NCBI GenBank assembly: GCA_937897365.1
Contig: CALCOP010000025.1
Span: 1 to 6,911 of the forward strand
Source of the DNA: an uncultured euryarchaeote
GTDB taxonomy: Archaea > Thermoplasmatota > Poseidoniia > Poseidoniales > Poseidoniaceae
DNA length: 6,911 bases
Reading direction: 5' to 3'
Within the stretch, counting starts at the first letter, position 1. Each line of letters opens with the position of its first letter. Under the pieces are notes generated by a model that searched no databases, was not told the DNA's origin, and saw only the letters and a list, made by a program, of their open reading frames with translations. The position numbers were made by a program, and so were the translations under genes. Below are positions 5,636 to 6,911 of this stretch, piece after piece.

Positions 5636-6328
5636 ATGGATTCGCGAGACGAAGGAGATATTGCATCTCTACAAGCGATGTTATCCAGCACTGAAACAAT
5701 TCACATTTACGGAGCAGGACTCAAAACCGAACGCCCTGCGTATTCTGCCGTAAGAGAACTGAGTGAACGAGGATGGGCAATAGCTCCTCTCCATCCCAAT
5801 GACGGCGGAGCGACTATCGAGGGATTTCCAATTCGACCCTCGCTTGAAGACGGAATCGTTCCAAAGGTGGTGGTCTTATTTCTCGCTCCTGAACGGGCTC
5901 GTGCTGTAGTACGCAATCTCATTATACGTTTTGAAAAAGAGGAGTTTCCACTCGTTTGGTTTCAGATAGGAGCAGAAGATGAACAAGCTCGACAAGCATT
6001 ACAAGAAATGGGGGTTCCATTCATCGAAGATGATTGCATCGTTCGATTTACAGAGCGTCACTCCTTGCAATGTTCATCCCAACCCCTACCCCAACAATGG
6101 TTCTTACAAACGGCCTCAGAAAACGGGAACGGTTGTTCAATATGGAGCGTTCACTCTTCAGAATCTGCTTCATTGGATCGACCACAAGAAGCCCTTGAGT
6201 GGGTCGGTTCTCTACAGGATTTGTCACAATCGAATCATACCATCCCCCGATACATTCGATCTCTGAGAAAAGAAGATGAGTCGCTACAGTCTCTTGCTGT
6301 TCGGTTAAGCGGAGAAATACTCACATGA
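5636..6328 (+). CDS. CoA_binding_2-like Rossmann-fold protein with an unrecognised C-terminal extension
   Basis: Residues about 21-144 follow the layout of the CoA-binding (YccU-type, CoA_binding_2) domain: a first strand and glycine-rich loop IHIYGAGLKTERPAY (22-36), a helix, then GWAIAPLHPNDGG (46-58), GFPIRPSLED (63-72), VVVLFLAPERARAVV (78-92), LVWFQIGAEDEQA (106-118) and GVPFIEDDCIVRF (126-138), where family members usually have '...V.d.C...'. Such proteins are inferred to bind CoA or its thioesters; their cellular role is poorly defined. The typical stand-alone domain is about 130-145 residues, so the last 85 residues (146-230), including IPRYIRSLRKEDESLQSLAVRLSG (split by a polar loop from the core), form an extra module I do not recognise. 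The gene diverges from nadC and the phosphopantothenate gene, so a link to coenzyme metabolism is plausible. The subtilase gene begins 16 bases after its stop. Confidence 0.8.
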   Translation: MDSRDEGDIASLQAMLSSTETIHIYGAGLKTERPAYSAVRELSERGWAIAPLHPNDGGATIEGFPIRPSLEDGIVPKVVVLFLAPERARAVVRNLIIRFEKEEFPLVWFQIGAEDEQARQALQEMGVPFIEDDCIVRFTERHSLQCSSQPLPQQWFLQTASENGNGCSIWSVHSSESASLDRPQEALEWVGSLQDLSQSNHTIPRYIRSLRKEDESLQSLAVRLSGEILT

Positions 6329-6335
6329 AGGAGGT
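6328..6335 (+). promoter_or_regulatory. Strong Shine-Dalgarno for the subtilase gene
   Basis: AAGGAGGT here matches the consensus Shine-Dalgarno and ends nine bases before ATG 6345. Its first base is the last base of the TGA (6326-6328) of the CoA-binding gene. This fixes the subtilase start at 6345 rather than the in-frame ATG at 6369 and suggests co-transcription with the upstream gene. Confidence 0.75.
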
Positions 6336-6344
6336 AGTGCTAAT

Positions 6345-6911
6345 ATGGATTCTGCACGACACAACAGTATGCGCACCACAACAATACTGTTCGTGTTGGT
6401 GTGTTCTCTTTTCTTTCCTCTCGTAAGTGCGGGGGTTCAACCCCTCGAAGAGCCAACGCAAAATGAAGTGAAAACTTCGAAAATTATCGATTCTTATTCA
6501 CCAATTATTCAGGCTGCAATAGCACACAAGAGCGACCTTTCAATGTATTCAGATGGACAGTTAGCCAGTGCTATCCAGTGGGTCGTCATTGCCGAACACT
6601 ATGACGGTGAACCTGCCCAAGAACTTCCCGGCGCATGGATTGTTGATGTCAACCCCTCCACTGCCGTAGAAGAATTTTCTTATTTTTTTGAAGAGGGTGT
6701 GATCGAAGCATTCTACCCACTTGTCGAGAAGACGATGCTACCTCGATGGGTCCCCAACGACCCCCTCTTCTCCGACCAATGGCACCTGCAAAACACCGGC
6801 CAAACTGGTGGCAACAGTGGCGAAGATGTCAACATTACCGGTGCTTGGAACACCTTCAAAGGTAGCGGAATTGTCATCGGAATCGTTGATGACGGACTGG
6901 ATTGGAGCCAT
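6345..6911 (+). CDS. Secreted kexin-like subtilisin-family (S8) serine peptidase, 5' part only
   Basis: The reading frame runs without a stop for 189 codons to the edge of the window, so the C-terminal part, including the catalytic His and Ser, is missing from view. Residues 1-29 form a signal peptide: a basic start (ARHNSMR), a hydrophobic core TTTILFVLVCSLFFPLV (11-27) and a likely cleavage site SA|G at 29/30. Residues about 75-128 look like an S8 prodomain (WVVIAEHYDGEP, then GAWIVDVNPSTAVEEFSYF). Next comes the hallmark of proprotein-convertase/kexin-type subtilases: NDPLFSDQWHLQNTGQTGG (138-156), GEDVNITGAWN (159-169) and GIVIGIVDDGLDWSH (175-189), where the first Asp of VDDG (D182) is the expected catalytic aspartate. 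It is probably exported and auto-processed. The strong Shine-Dalgarno at 6328-6335 supports ATG 6345. It follows the CoA-binding gene by 16 bases. Confidence 0.92.
   Translation, partial: MDSARHNSMRTTTILFVLVCSLFFPLVSAGVQPLEEPTQNEVKTSKIIDSYSPIIQAAIAHKSDLSMYSDGQLASAIQWVVIAEHYDGEPAQELPGAWIVDVNPSTAVEEFSYFFEEGVIEAFYPLVEKTMLPRWVPNDPLFSDQWHLQNTGQTGGNSGEDVNITGAWNTFKGSGIVIGIVDDGLDWSH

Overview
The window looks like a piece of a Euryarchaeal genome, most likely marine Thermoplasmata of the Marine Group II / Poseidoniales type. The evidence is the archaea-specific 4-phosphopantoate--beta-alanine ligase, a kexin-like secreted subtilase, compact gene packing and T-rich rather than hairpin ends. The lineage call is inference from gene content; no rRNA or tRNA is present to confirm it.

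Layout. (1) 19-1728, minus strand: three genes in the order 1728->1081, 1041->727, 717->19. They encode a coiled-coil protein with a winged-helix-like C-terminus and two small two-TM membrane proteins, none of known function. (2) A 224-bp divergent intergenic region, then at 1953-3137 on the plus strand a beta-decarboxylating dehydrogenase of the LeuB/Icd family, whose 3' end overlaps by four bases the end of a convergent minus-strand gene (3134-3754) for a charged protein with a single CPxCG motif. (3) 3837-5567, minus strand: a tight pair, nadC (NAD biosynthesis) followed by 4-phosphopantoate--beta-alanine ligase (CoA biosynthesis). (4) A 68-bp divergent region holding a 10-bp perfect palindrome, then on the plus strand a CoA_binding_2-like Rossmann protein (5636-6328) and the 5' part of a secreted kexin-like S8 peptidase that runs off the right edge (6345-6911).

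The middle and right-hand parts share a nucleotide-coenzyme theme: NAD synthesis, CoA synthesis, a probable CoA-binding protein divergent from both, and a dehydrogenase carrying an NADP-type signature. The membrane cassette and the peptidase are probably unrelated to that theme. At three close operon junctions the upstream stop codon is fused to, or abuts, the downstream Shine-Dalgarno sequence, which suggests translational coupling.

I saw no tRNA, rRNA, CRISPR array, insertion sequence or long repeat. No complete, clearly novel system is evident. The most unusual items are the LeuB/Icd hybrid signatures, the atypical NadC motifs, and the uncharacterised membrane/winged-helix cassette.
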